Shown here: positions 25,031-34,561 of the stretch, one piece after another | How positions within the stretch are numbered: the stretch's first letter is position 1 | Layout of the letters: every line of letters starts with the position of its first letter | Source of the DNA: Haloferula helveola | GTDB taxonomy: Bacteria > Verrucomicrobiota > Verrucomicrobiia > Verrucomicrobiales > Akkermansiaceae | Length of the DNA: 64,000 nucleotides | Direction of reading: 5' to 3' | NCBI RefSeq assembly: GCF_037076345.1 | Contig: NZ_AP024702.1 | Location: 3,596,001 to 3,660,000 of the forward strand | The notes under the pieces: generated by a model | What the model saw: only the letters and a program-made list of their open reading frames with translations | What the model was told of the DNA's origin: nothing | Database searches by the model: none | Position numbers and translations under genes: made by a program

Positions 25031-25039
25031 TTTCTCCGC

Positions 25040-26821
25040 TCAGACGGAGACCGGCTCTGGGTCGTCCTGAGTGCTAGCGAGATCGTGAAACACGCCGCGT
25101 TTGGCCATCAAGTCGTGATGGGTGCCGAACTCGACGAGTTTGCCCCGCTCGAAGACACCGATGCAGTCGGCGCGGCGGATGGTCGAAAGGCGGTGGGCGA
25201 TGATGATGGTGGTGCGGCCCTTCATCAGGGCCTCCATGGCGCCGAGGAGATCGCGTTCGGTTGCGGGGTCGAGCGCGGAGGTGGGCTCGTCGAGGATGAT
25301 GACCGGAGCGTCCTTGAGGAAGGCGCGGGCGATCGAGAGCCGCTGCCGCTGGCCGCCCGACAGGTTCACGCCGCGCTCGCCGAGCTGGGTGTCGTAGCCT
25401 TCGGGGAACTGGCTGATGAACTCGTCGGCCTGAGCTCGCTTGGCAGCCAGTTCGATGTCCTCGTTGCTGGCGTCGGGATTTCCCATCGCAATGTTCTCGC
25501 GGATGCTGGCGGAAAAGAGGAACGGCTCTTGGAAAACGATGCTCACATTCGAACGGAGCCAGCCGAGGCCGAGCGAGCGGAGGTCGTGTCCGTCGAGGCG
25601 TACGGATCCCTTCTCCGGATCGTAGAACCGCAGCAGCAGGCTGGCGGTCGTCGACTTGCCCGAGCCGGTCCGGCCGACCAGAGCCAGCACCTTGCCGGGC
25701 TCGAGATCGAACGAGACGTCGTGCAATGCCGGTCGGTCGCCGTTGTAGCTGAAAGTGACATGGTCGAACTCCAGCCGGCCCATGACTTTCTCCGGGATTA
25801 TAGGATCGGCCGGTTCGTCGACGGTTACCGGTTCGTCGATGATCTCGAACACCCGCGAGAGCTGGGCGGTGGCGGAGTGGTAGACGCCGGCGCCTTGGCT
25901 GAAGGCGTTGAGCGGTTGGTAGAGAGTTCCCAGATAGGCGAGGAAAACGAGGACCTCACCGGCCGAAAGGCGGCCGCTCAGAACCGCGAGCGTGCCGACC
26001 CACACCACCGCAGCAGTGCCGATCGCCATGATCACGCCGATCACCCAGCCGAACGACAGCTCGGCACCGGACTTTCGCAGATTCTCCCTAACACTGGTGT
26101 CGGCCCGCTCGGCGAAGCTACGGTTGTTTCCCTGCTCAAGGGTGAATGCCTGGATCACCCGGATCGACGAGAGCGATTCCTGGAGGTTGGCCGCCAGAGT
26201 GCCTTCGTTGTCGTGGAACTTTTTGGAGCGTTTGGCGATCCGGCCTTCGTAGGTTTTGATGTTGAACCAGAGCAGCGGAGCGGTGGCGGTGGTGATCAGC
26301 GCCAGCGTGATATCGAGCCGGAACATCACGACGAAGACGCCGATCGAAATGCAAAGCCCCGACAGCATCGGCACGAGCACGCCGGAGAGCAACGACTGCA
26401 GCGCGTAGCTGTCATAGGCCGTGCGGTGCAGCAGGTCGCCGACCTTGGAGCGGTCGTGGAAAGCAAGCGGCAGCCGGTAAAGGGTTTCGAGGGCCTGCAC
26501 GCGGAGTCCGCGGACCATCTTGTTGCCGGCGTGGATCATCCAAAGCTGGCTGAGCATCGTCAGCGTTTTGTGCATCACGCCGAGTAGGACGATCATGACC
26601 GCCAGCGTCACCGCGGCCTGCGTTTCGGGGTCACCCGGACGGAAACCCGGTGCCTTGGCCAGCCAATCCGGAGGCGCTTCGTCGCCGAAAACCGAGTCAA
26701 CCAGATAGGCGATCGGCCACGGCAGGGCGATCTCGAGGAGCGCCGCGAACAGCAACAGAACGAGCCCGCCCGCGACATGCAGGCGGGCGCCGCTGAGGTA
26801 GCCGAAGCAGCGTTTCACCAT
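25040..26821 (-). CDS. ABC transporter, fused permease and ATPase (MsbA-like exporter)
   Basis: A 593-residue half-transporter. About six membrane helices lie in residues 15–320. The nucleotide-binding domain has Walker A GRTGSGKST (383–391), Q-loop near residue 431, signature LSGGQ (487–491), Walker B VIILDEPTSALD (about 507–518) and the switch His of IAHRLST (543). It belongs to the type IV exporter group that moves lipids, glycolipids or peptides as a homodimer. It starts 5 bases after the glycoside hydrolase–GT2 fusion gene, which suggests that it exports the glycan or glycolipid made by that protein (inference). Confidence 0.93.
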   Translation of the reverse strand: MVKRCFGYLSGARLHVAGGLVLLLFAALLEIALPWPIAYLVDSVFGDEAPPDWLAKAPGFRPGDPETQAAVTLAVMIVLLGVMHKTLTMLSQLWMIHAGNKMVRGLRVQALETLYRLPLAFHDRSKVGDLLHRTAYDSYALQSLLSGVLVPMLSGLCISIGVFVVMFRLDITLALITTATAPLLWFNIKTYEGRIAKRSKKFHDNEGTLAANLQESLSSIRVIQAFTLEQGNNRSFAERADTSVRENLRKSGAELSFGWVIGVIMAIGTAAVVWVGTLAVLSGRLSAGEVLVFLAYLGTLYQPLNAFSQGAGVYHSATAQLSRVFEIIDEPVTVDEPADPIIPEKVMGRLEFDHVTFSYNGDRPALHDVSFDLEPGKVLALVGRTGSGKSTTASLLLRFYDPEKGSVRLDGHDLRSLGLGWLRSNVSIVFQEPFLFSASIRENIAMGNPDASNEDIELAAKRAQADEFISQFPEGYDTQLGERGVNLSGGQRQRLSIARAFLKDAPVIILDEPTSALDPATERDLLGAMEALMKGRTTIIIAHRLSTIRRADCIGVFERGKLVEFGTHHDLMAKRGVFHDLASTQDDPEPVSV

Positions 26822-26826
26822 GGGCG

Positions 26827-29397
26827 TCAGACCTCGTATTGCGGATCCACCTCCGGCATTTCAAGCGCGGAGCCGCACTCGAGGGCCGCCTGCGAGATCG
26901 CGTTGAGCACGTGCCGGCGCGAGCGGCCGATCTGCAACGCGAAGCCGGCGAGGGGAATCAGCATGGGCACCAGCGGCGGGACCAGGGCGACCAGCACCGC
27001 TCCGAGAACGAGCAGAAGGATCCCGAGATGGTAGAGCGGCTTCTTGTGGGCATCGAGGCGGTATCGGACCCAGTGGAATCCCTTGTGCAAGACCTCCTCG
27101 TAGACCGATGTCAGGCGGACCTCGTAGAAGCCCGGGCCGCGGACGACGAGGTCGTCGTTGTCCCATTCGTCGCTCGGTTCACAGATCCAACCGCAGCCGT
27201 TGATGTGCTTCTGCATCAGGCGCAGCCAGGCATCGCGCTGGTTCATGTTGCCCCAAAGCCGTTGGACTTCCGGGTAGCGGCGCCGGCCACGCCACAGCTG
27301 GAGCGTTCCCTTGATGCGTCCGATCAGGCGGGCCCACGGCTGGGTCAGGTGCAGCCAGGCGATCAGGAACGTTCCCTGGATCTGCTGGATGTCGTTCCAC
27401 TGGTGCTCGCGCAGCCGCGCGGCCTCGTGACCGCTGTACATCGCCGACAGAACGGTCGCCGATAGAGCGATCATGCCGACCGGCATGAACCAGGCCACCC
27501 AGCTGCCCGCGATCACCCCGGCGACACCGGAGAAGAACACCGAGAGGAAGAAGATCTGCCACTCGATCGACTTGAACAGCGTGAGCCATCCGGAAACCGG
27601 CGGCTGGTACATCGTCTGGAACATCGCGCTGCCGAAGTAGCCCTGGTAGATCCGCGGACGGAAAAGGGCAGGCATCGGCCGGAATGCGGCACTCGTCAGG
27701 CTGTCGTAGATGCTGCCCTTCCACACGCTGTGGCCGAGAACGTTGAAGCGCGATGGATAGGCCTCGTGCAGGTGGGCCTCGGCGTAGCCGTAGCCGCGTT
27801 GCTGTTTGAGATACGCGATCACCGATGGCCGACGGCGGTGCCAGACGATGGCCGAAGGACTGAAGGCGATCTTCTTGTCGCGCACGAGAAGCTTCCAGCA
27901 GACGTCGACATCATCCCCGGCGGCGCGGTGGGTGACGTCGAATCCGCCGATGCCTTCGAGGTCGTTCTTCACGTAGGCCATGTTGCAGCCCGGCACGTGC
28001 TCGGCGATTTCGTCGCCCAGCAGCACGTGCGTCGGATTGCCGGGCGAGTGGTGAACGCACTGGGCGGTGAACTTCTCGTCCTTCGGTGAGAGGTTCGGAC
28101 CGCCGACCGCCGAGGCGCCCTGCTCGATCAGCGACTGGACCATGAAGAACAGCCAGTCGGGATCGGCGAAGGCGTCGTCGTCGATGTAGGCCACTACCGA
28201 GCCCTCCGCGAGTTTCATGCCTGTGTTGCGGGCATTGCTGAGGCCGCCGTTCGGTTCGACGCGGTGATAGCGGACGGGATACTTCGAGGCGATCTGCTCG
28301 ATCGGATCGGACGATCCGTCGTCGACCACAAGAACCTCGTAGTCCGGGTAGTGGAGTTTGCCGAGGGACTCGAGGCAGGCGTCGAGCGTGCGCGCGCCAT
28401 TGTAGGTGGCGACCACAACGGTAACCTTCGGCCACTTGCGGTCGGGCATCTCGTAGTGATTCAGTCCATAGACCTCCTTCACCGCCTCGAGTGCCGGCTT
28501 CGGACGACGCTCCGAATCGGTCACGCCGAAGGCCCAGCCTTCGATCGATTCGTCGAAGATGCTCCACTCGTCGGTCCAGGCGTAGACCGCCGCGCCGCAC
28601 AGGCCCTTCTCAAAGGTCGCGCGCAGGTACTGGCGAAGGAAAGCGGCCTGGGCATCGCGGCCGTTCTTGGCGCTGTCGAGACCGAGTTCGGCGAGGAACA
28701 GAGGGCGTTCGCCGGCGAGGCTGTGGAGACGGGCGAGGTAGCTGCGGAAGCTCGCCTCGTTCTCCAGATAGATGTTGTAGGAGACGACGTCGAAATTCGG
28801 CAGGTTGAGATACTCGGTCGGCGGGTGGTTGACGTAGGTCACCAGACTGCCGTCCGAGTTCTGCTTCACGATGTCGCACATCTTCCGCAGGAACGCGCTG
28901 ATACGTTCGACGCCGTACCAACGCACGATGAGTGGCGGCACCTCGTTGCCGATCGAGTACATCAGCACCGCGGGATGGCCGCACAGCTCCTTGGTCCGTT
29001 CCTCGACCCATTGGTAAAGGTAGTCCTCACGATGCGTCCCCAGTTCGCAGAAGCGCGGTCCCCAGCCGACTTCGGGAATCAGTTTCAGACCGACGTCGAA
29101 GGCGGCGTCGGCGATCCGCTGGCTCGGTGCGTTGTAGAGCCGGACGGTATTGATGCCCGCATCCGCCATGCGCGCGAAGTCGTCCTTGAGCTTGCCGAAT
29201 TCGGGATAGGGCTCGCCGGCGCTGTTCAGGCCGAAGGAACCGTAGGTCACGCCTTTGATCCAGAAGCGCTTGCCGTCGACGCTCAGGAACTTGCCGTCGA
29301 CCTCGGGTCGTGAGGAGCCGGCAGGCGGCCGTTTCGAAACCGGCTCGATGCGGGTCTCCGGCGCGTCGTGCGCGAGGAGAGTTTCAGGGGTGCTCAT
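26827..29397 (-). CDS. Glycoside hydrolase (TIM barrel)–GT2 glycosyltransferase fusion, membrane protein
   Basis: An 856-residue fusion. Residues about 30–310 form a GH2/GH5-like TIM barrel: WIKGVTYGSFG, INTVRLYNAPS, an acid/base Glu152 in YSIGNEVPP, and a nucleophile Glu237 in LFLAELGLD. Residues 323–530 form a GT2 domain: VTVVVATYNGARTLDACL, DDGSS with Asp359/360, YIDDDAF at 404–410, AAGDDVDVCWKL near 493–502. Two membrane segments follow at about 613–655 and another hydrophobic pair near the C-terminus (LGILLLVLGAVLVALV). The enzyme probably makes and trims, or transfers, a polysaccharide at the inner membrane. It lies between a DUF5916 protein gene and an ABC exporter in one operon. Confidence 0.88.
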   Translation of the reverse strand: MSTPETLLAHDAPETRIEPVSKRPPAGSSRPEVDGKFLSVDGKRFWIKGVTYGSFGLNSAGEPYPEFGKLKDDFARMADAGINTVRLYNAPSQRIADAAFDVGLKLIPEVGWGPRFCELGTHREDYLYQWVEERTKELCGHPAVLMYSIGNEVPPLIVRWYGVERISAFLRKMCDIVKQNSDGSLVTYVNHPPTEYLNLPNFDVVSYNIYLENEASFRSYLARLHSLAGERPLFLAELGLDSAKNGRDAQAAFLRQYLRATFEKGLCGAAVYAWTDEWSIFDESIEGWAFGVTDSERRPKPALEAVKEVYGLNHYEMPDRKWPKVTVVVATYNGARTLDACLESLGKLHYPDYEVLVVDDGSSDPIEQIASKYPVRYHRVEPNGGLSNARNTGMKLAEGSVVAYIDDDAFADPDWLFFMVQSLIEQGASAVGGPNLSPKDEKFTAQCVHHSPGNPTHVLLGDEIAEHVPGCNMAYVKNDLEGIGGFDVTHRAAGDDVDVCWKLLVRDKKIAFSPSAIVWHRRRPSVIAYLKQQRGYGYAEAHLHEAYPSRFNVLGHSVWKGSIYDSLTSAAFRPMPALFRPRIYQGYFGSAMFQTMYQPPVSGWLTLFKSIEWQIFFLSVFFSGVAGVIAGSWVAWFMPVGMIALSATVLSAMYSGHEAARLREHQWNDIQQIQGTFLIAWLHLTQPWARLIGRIKGTLQLWRGRRRYPEVQRLWGNMNQRDAWLRLMQKHINGCGWICEPSDEWDNDDLVVRGPGFYEVRLTSVYEEVLHKGFHWVRYRLDAHKKPLYHLGILLLVLGAVLVALVPPLVPMLIPLAGFALQIGRSRRHVLNAISQAALECGSALEMPEVDPQYEV

Positions 29398-29418
29398 GGC
29401 TCGTGGGGGTGGGGGTGA

Positions 29419-31587
29419 TCAGAATCGGAACTGGGCCGCGACCTTGGCGACCATTTCGGTGTCGAGGCGCTGCGTGCCCGTCGGGCTGTCCCAATAGAGC
29501 TGGCTGAGTACGACGCTGAGCGTTTTGCCCGGGTCGTATTCCCAGGTGAACCGGGAGTTGAATCCGACGGTTTTCGAGATTGTATCGTACTGGATGAGAT
29601 TCGACCAGCGCACGCGCGGGGTGAAGCGGAGAACGAGCCAAACGCTTACCAAATGGCTGTCGACCTGGCCGCCGGGGAGGTCGAAATGGTTGAAATCGTA
29701 GCTGGTACCAAAGGCCGTGAGGCTTCCGGGGATCCACCAGAGGTTGGCGAAAAACGAATGCCAGTCGCCGCCATAGAAGTCTCCCCAGCGGAATCCGGCC
29801 TCGCCGCTGAGCGCGCGCGACTCGGCCAGCTTGTATTTCAGCTCGTACGTCCGCATGTCGTAGCTGCCCGCCGGAATCACGACTCCGCCGGGAATCGAGA
29901 AGGGGAAGGCGGTGCGGTCGAGTGTCTCGGTGATGCCGAAGCTCAGTTCGTCGTTGTTGGCGAAGCGGACCAGCAGCGGGTAGATGCTGTGGCTGCGCGT
30001 CTGCAGGTTGTTGTCGAGATCGGTGTAGAACTGGTTGGCGTAGATGAACGCGAACCACTGGTACCATTGCTCGGCGTCGGGCCGGATCAGATAGCGCCAG
30101 TTGCTGCTGTAGTAGCGGATGTCGCTGCGACGGATGAAGCCCAGCGCCGGATCGAAGTTGGCGCTGATCTCGGCGGCCTGCATCGAGATGTTGAACTCGT
30201 CGCCCGGCCACGTCAGTCCCATCCCGTAGGCGTGGCCGCTGAAGTCGGGGCCGATCACCGGATCGGTCTGGGAAACGAGGTAGAACAGGTTGGTGACGAG
30301 CGTCTGGTCACCGAGGAATCTGGACGTCTGGTAACGGTAGTCGAAGCCGACCACCGAGTTGTCACCGTTCGAATTCGGGTCGCCGTGGGTGGCGATGAAG
30401 CCGGCGGTCGAGCAATCGTTGAGCTGTCGGCTGAGGCGGGTGGCGAAGACGGTTTTTTCTTCGATTCCGTAGGCACCGTCGAGGTGGGCGGTGGTGACGC
30501 CGATTTCGTAGTCGCCGACCCGTCCGGCCACCTTTCCGGCGGCGAGGATCGGCACCCGCCCGCCGTTCGCAGAGAGACCGACCCGGCGGGTGAAGTACGG
30601 GATCATCAGTTCCTCGTTGAGGTCGGCGAAGCGGTAGATGTTCGAGTCCTCGAGGAAGAAGTCGCGCTTCTCCGGGAAGAACAGCGGGAAGCGTGAGAAA
30701 TTGAGCTGTCGCTGGTCGACTTCGGTGTCGGCGAAGTCGGTGTTCACGCTGAGTGTCGCGGTGAGGCCGGGCGTGATCCGCCAGCGGAGGTCGAAGCCGA
30801 GATCGCCGGTAGTGCTGCTGCCGAATCCGCGTTGCTCGCGGTAGCGGGCGAGGGCGTACGGAGTGAGCTCGATGCCGAGCTGGTCCGGCAGGTCCTTGAG
30901 CCCGCTGAGGGTGCCCGCATTGCCGGCGAAGTGGACCTTGATCTCGGGACGCGGCGACGCCCACAAGCCGATCTCCCCCTTGCGCGCGATGCTGCGCGAG
31001 AAGTTGAAGCCCCAGATGCCCCCATCCGGATCGTAGCTGATCGTTTTGAAGGGAATCTCGATCTCGGCGGTCCAGCCTGCCGCATCGACCTTGCAGCGGA
31101 CGTCCCACAGGCCGTCCCAGTCGGTATTGGCGGTGAAGTGGTTGCTGACCAGCGCGTCCCAGCGTCCTTCGTCGGGACTCACGGCGAACACGTAGCCATT
31201 GCGGCGGTCGTGGAAGGTGTCGAAGAAGAACGCGACGTGGTCGCCCGACAGCACCGAGCCGTCGCGCTCCCGGCCGCGGGCCTTGATCCCGGCCGGTCGG
31301 CGGTCGAAGCAGCGGACGCCGATGTAGATCGCCTCGCGGTTGTAAAGCACCCGCACCTCGGTGCGCTCGCTCATGGCGGCGTCGGTGCGGGGCTGGATCT
31401 GGATCAGGCCGTCGGCCACCTGAGCCTTGGCCCAGACCGCTTCGTCGAGGGTTCCGTCCAGCACCGGCGACTCTTCGATTTGAAGAACGCGATGGTTCGG
31501 CTCAGCGGCTCCGGCCACCGAGAGGGTGGTGGCAAGGAGGAGCGGAAAAAGCCGGGTCAGGGGGGGTGCCGGTGTGAAATCGCTCAC
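29419..31587 (-). CDS. DUF5916 outer-membrane-type protein with CBM9-like domain
   Basis: A 722-residue protein with signal peptide ending near VAGA, residue 27. Residues about 35–230 are a CBM9-like sugar-binding domain (SPVLDGTLDEAVWAKA, YIGVRCFDRRP, DHVAFFFDTFHDRRNGYVFAVSPDEGRWDA, WTAEIEIPFKTI). The rest is a DUF5916 region rich in alternating beta strands (VNTDFADTEVDQRQLNFSRFPLFFPEKRDFFLEDSNIY) that ends KVAAQFRF, an aromatic end typical of outer-membrane barrels. It probably sits in the outer membrane and binds a glycan. It is the first gene of the operon with the GH–GT2 fusion (21-base gap) and the ABC transporter. Confidence 0.85.
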   Translation of the reverse strand: MSDFTPAPPLTRLFPLLLATTLSVAGAAEPNHRVLQIEESPVLDGTLDEAVWAKAQVADGLIQIQPRTDAAMSERTEVRVLYNREAIYIGVRCFDRRPAGIKARGRERDGSVLSGDHVAFFFDTFHDRRNGYVFAVSPDEGRWDALVSNHFTANTDWDGLWDVRCKVDAAGWTAEIEIPFKTISYDPDGGIWGFNFSRSIARKGEIGLWASPRPEIKVHFAGNAGTLSGLKDLPDQLGIELTPYALARYREQRGFGSSTTGDLGFDLRWRITPGLTATLSVNTDFADTEVDQRQLNFSRFPLFFPEKRDFFLEDSNIYRFADLNEELMIPYFTRRVGLSANGGRVPILAAGKVAGRVGDYEIGVTTAHLDGAYGIEEKTVFATRLSRQLNDCSTAGFIATHGDPNSNGDNSVVGFDYRYQTSRFLGDQTLVTNLFYLVSQTDPVIGPDFSGHAYGMGLTWPGDEFNISMQAAEISANFDPALGFIRRSDIRYYSSNWRYLIRPDAEQWYQWFAFIYANQFYTDLDNNLQTRSHSIYPLLVRFANNDELSFGITETLDRTAFPFSIPGGVVIPAGSYDMRTYELKYKLAESRALSGEAGFRWGDFYGGDWHSFFANLWWIPGSLTAFGTSYDFNHFDLPGGQVDSHLVSVWLVLRFTPRVRWSNLIQYDTISKTVGFNSRFTWEYDPGKTLSVVLSQLYWDSPTGTQRLDTEMVAKVAAQFRF

Positions 31588-31796
31588 GATCGCGAGCCCA
31601 TTTAGCAGCCCCCGGGCCGTATTGGCGATGGAAATCCAGAACTTCGGATATCATTCAAATCATTGGAAATAAACGGTTTCTGAAGGAAATTAGGGGCGTG
31701 AAATCTGCTAGAGTGCATGCGGAGGCCGGCATTTTCGGCGGAATCACCCGGCCTGCGCCCGATAGATCGGGGGGCCGGGGGACGTGTGGTTGGCTG

Positions 31797-34559
31797 GTGA
31801 GAGTCCTGATTTCAGCACTTTATGCCGCCTCCGCCCTGCACTTGGCGGCGGAGGAGGCGCATTGGGCCTACGAGCCACCGGCGGCCGCCGAGGTGTCCGA
31901 CGGGCACCCGGTGGACGTGCTGCTGGCGAAGAAGCGCGCCGAGGCCGGTGTCGAGCGGGCCGGACTTGCCGATCCCGGCCGCTGGGTCGAGCGCGCGGCT
32001 TTCACACTGACCGGCCTGCCGCCCAGCGATGCCCAGAAGGCGCGGATCGCGGCGGATCCGTCGAGCTATGAAGCGATCCTCGACGAGCTGATGGCTTCTC
32101 CGGCCTACGGCGAGCATTGGGCGCGTCACTGGATGGATGTGGCGCGCTACGCCGACACCTTCGGCTACAATTTCCAGAAGGACAACCGGCTGCCGTACTC
32201 GTGGACGTATCGCGACTGGCTGATTGGCGCATTCAATCGGGACCTCGCATGGTCGGAGTTCGTGAAGCTCCAGGTCGCGGCCGACCTGTTGGTCGACCGG
32301 CCGGATCACCCCGACCTCGCCGCGCTGGGTTTCCTGACCATCGGTCCGCGCGGGCGGCATGAGGAAGTCGTCGATGACCGGGTGGATGTGGTGACACGCG
32401 GCTTCATGGGCACGACCGTTTCGTGCGCCCGCTGCCACGACCACAAGACGGACCCGATCTCGATGACCGACTACTACTCGTTCTTCTCGATCCTCGAAAA
32501 CCTTGAGCCCGATACCAGTGGTCCGGTGATCGGTAAGGTCGATGACCCGAAGGCGGCGGCCGATTACGAAAAGAAGCGAGCGGTGATCGAGGCGGAGAAT
32601 CTGAAGGCGCGCAACGAGCTGTTGGCGGACTTCCGCAATCCCGAAAAACTCGGCGTTTATCTCGAACTCGCGTGGTTGGCGAAGCAGGAGAACTGGAAGC
32701 TCGGCAAGGCGGACTCGATGGGCTTCAAGCAGGGCCGATACCGCGGCAAGGCGATCCTTCGCTGGCGCGATTTTCTCAAGCGGGTGACCGAGGGCAAGGG
32801 AGCCGTGCCGCGACTGGTGGCTTGGAATGAGGCGATGGCGAAGCAGGAGGCCGACCGCAAGCAGCTGTGCCGCGGTTTGGCTGGGGAGTGGCTGAATGCG
32901 CCGGCCGAGAGCCCGCTGGGCCGGGCCCGGGAACGCGGCGATTGCCTGATCAGTTTGCCGACAGGCCGGGCTCACGAGTTGTTCGATACGCAGGACTCGC
33001 AAGGCCAACGCGACCGCGACAGCCGGTTGGCGAAGCTGGCCGGAGATCACCCGGGTGCCCCGCCGCGGGCGATGGTCGTCCGCGACCGTGCGAACTGGGC
33101 TCCGGCGCGGGTTTATAACCGAGGCAATCCGGCCGACCGGGGCGAGCCCTTCGACCGTCACTGGCTCACACCGATCGGCGGCGGCAACTATCCCGAAGGC
33201 CGAAACGCCCGGCTGGTGATGGCCGAGAAGCTGGTGTCCCCCGATAATCCGCTCACCGACCGGGTGATCGTGAACCGCGCGTGGGCATGGCATTTCGGCG
33301 AACCGCTGGCGGATCTCGACGACTTCGGTCCGCAGCAAGGGGAGCCGTTGCAACTCGAGCTGCTCGATTGGCTGGCGGTGTGGTTCCGGGAAAATGGCGG
33401 CTCGCTGAAGAAGCTCCACCGCCTGCTACTGACTTCGGAGGCGTTCCGTTTGAAGGCCGATGGCCCTGCTTCCAATCGCGAGATCGACGAAGCGAACCGG
33501 ACCTTCTGGAAATGGAAGCTGCGGCGCTTGGACTTCGAGCCGATGCGCGACCGCATCCTGCTGAGCTCGGGGTCGCTGAAGACTGACCGGATCGGTGGCC
33601 GACCGGTCGAGCTCGACAAGCCCGCCGCACGGGAGCGGCGTAGCGTTTACGGCTTCATCGACCGCTTCGAGCTGCCCGGACTGCTGGTGAATTTTGACCT
33701 GCCGCATCCGGATCACCACGCGCCGCGCCGGGTGCCGACGACGGTGCCGCAGCAGGCCCTGTTCTTCCTCAACGGCCGCCTGCCGGTGACCGAGGCGCGA
33801 CGCTTGGCGAACGATGCGGAATTCCGTGCGATCAACGATCCGCAAGAACGAACCCGCTGGCTTTACCGTCGGGTTCTCGGCCGCGATGCCGCTCCCGAGG
33901 AGGTGTCGATGGTGACCGACTGGGTGAGCAGTGCCGAGTCGGGCGACTACGAGCCGAAGCTCGGTGGCGCTTGGGAAGTCGGACACGTGCCGGTCGATGG
34001 CAATCCGTCCGGTTCCCTGAAACCGTTCCCGCTTTTCGGCGACGGGGTGTGGAAGACGGGCCACGAACTCGACAAGGCGCCGATCCGCTATCTTCACGCC
34101 GGACCGGATCGGGGACATCCGGCCTTCGGCCATCTGCTGGTGCTGCGGTGGCGGTCGAGCGGCTCGGGCGAGATTCGGATCATCGGAAACATCAAACGCC
34201 ACGTCGAAGGCGGTGCCGATCTGCGCTGGGATATCTGCGGGCCGTCCGGCTCCGTGCTCGCCAGCCAGCCGGTTCCGGTCGGCGGTGCCTCGAGGGTGAA
34301 AGGTCCGTGGGTCGAGGTCGCCGAGGGAGATACGGTAAACCTCGTCATTGCCGCGCCCGAGACCGACGCATTCGGTTCCCTCGGATGGAACTTCCGCGTC
34401 GAAGGCCGCGACGCGTCAGGAGTGACCGAGTTGTCCGGATTCGGTCGCGACTTCCCGCGCCCCGGCAGGAAGCTGCCGGCACCGGTCCGGACCGGCGATC
34501 CGTGGTGCGATGTGATCCAGGTGCTTTGGGCATCGAACGAATTCAACCATCTCGACTGA
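31797..34559 (+). CDS. DUF1549/DUF1553 secreted protein with CxxCH motif (planctomycete type)
   Basis: A 920-residue protein from GTG 31797, which gives the signal peptide VRVLISALYAASALHLAA; an in-frame GTG at 31698 would place 33 residues before it. DUF1549 covers about residues 40–260 (AAFTLTGLPPSDAQ, YGEHWARHWMDVARYADTFG, TVSCARCHDHKTDPIS). CARCH near residue 211 is a CxxCH heme-type motif. DUF1553 covers about 490–760 (VNRAWAWHFGEPLADLDDFG, PQQALFFLNGRL). The family occurs with DUF1501 proteins as here, 2 bases apart. The usual N-terminal cytochrome domain is missing in this member. Its proposed role in polymer breakdown is unproven. Confidence 0.9.
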   Translation: MRVLISALYAASALHLAAEEAHWAYEPPAAAEVSDGHPVDVLLAKKRAEAGVERAGLADPGRWVERAAFTLTGLPPSDAQKARIAADPSSYEAILDELMASPAYGEHWARHWMDVARYADTFGYNFQKDNRLPYSWTYRDWLIGAFNRDLAWSEFVKLQVAADLLVDRPDHPDLAALGFLTIGPRGRHEEVVDDRVDVVTRGFMGTTVSCARCHDHKTDPISMTDYYSFFSILENLEPDTSGPVIGKVDDPKAAADYEKKRAVIEAENLKARNELLADFRNPEKLGVYLELAWLAKQENWKLGKADSMGFKQGRYRGKAILRWRDFLKRVTEGKGAVPRLVAWNEAMAKQEADRKQLCRGLAGEWLNAPAESPLGRARERGDCLISLPTGRAHELFDTQDSQGQRDRDSRLAKLAGDHPGAPPRAMVVRDRANWAPARVYNRGNPADRGEPFDRHWLTPIGGGNYPEGRNARLVMAEKLVSPDNPLTDRVIVNRAWAWHFGEPLADLDDFGPQQGEPLQLELLDWLAVWFRENGGSLKKLHRLLLTSEAFRLKADGPASNREIDEANRTFWKWKLRRLDFEPMRDRILLSSGSLKTDRIGGRPVELDKPAARERRSVYGFIDRFELPGLLVNFDLPHPDHHAPRRVPTTVPQQALFFLNGRLPVTEARRLANDAEFRAINDPQERTRWLYRRVLGRDAAPEEVSMVTDWVSSAESGDYEPKLGGAWEVGHVPVDGNPSGSLKPFPLFGDGVWKTGHELDKAPIRYLHAGPDRGHPAFGHLLVLRWRSSGSGEIRIIGNIKRHVEGGADLRWDICGPSGSVLASQPVPVGGASRVKGPWVEVAEGDTVNLVIAAPETDAFGSLGWNFRVEGRDASGVTELSGFGRDFPRPGRKLPAPVRTGDPWCDVIQVLWASNEFNHLD

Positions 34560-34561
34560 AC

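Noticed and set aside
24968-26587. Long plus-strand frame over the ABC transporter
   Set aside because: Antisense shadow; the start lies in the 7-bp repeat and the sequence has no domain, whereas the minus frame has all ABC motifs.
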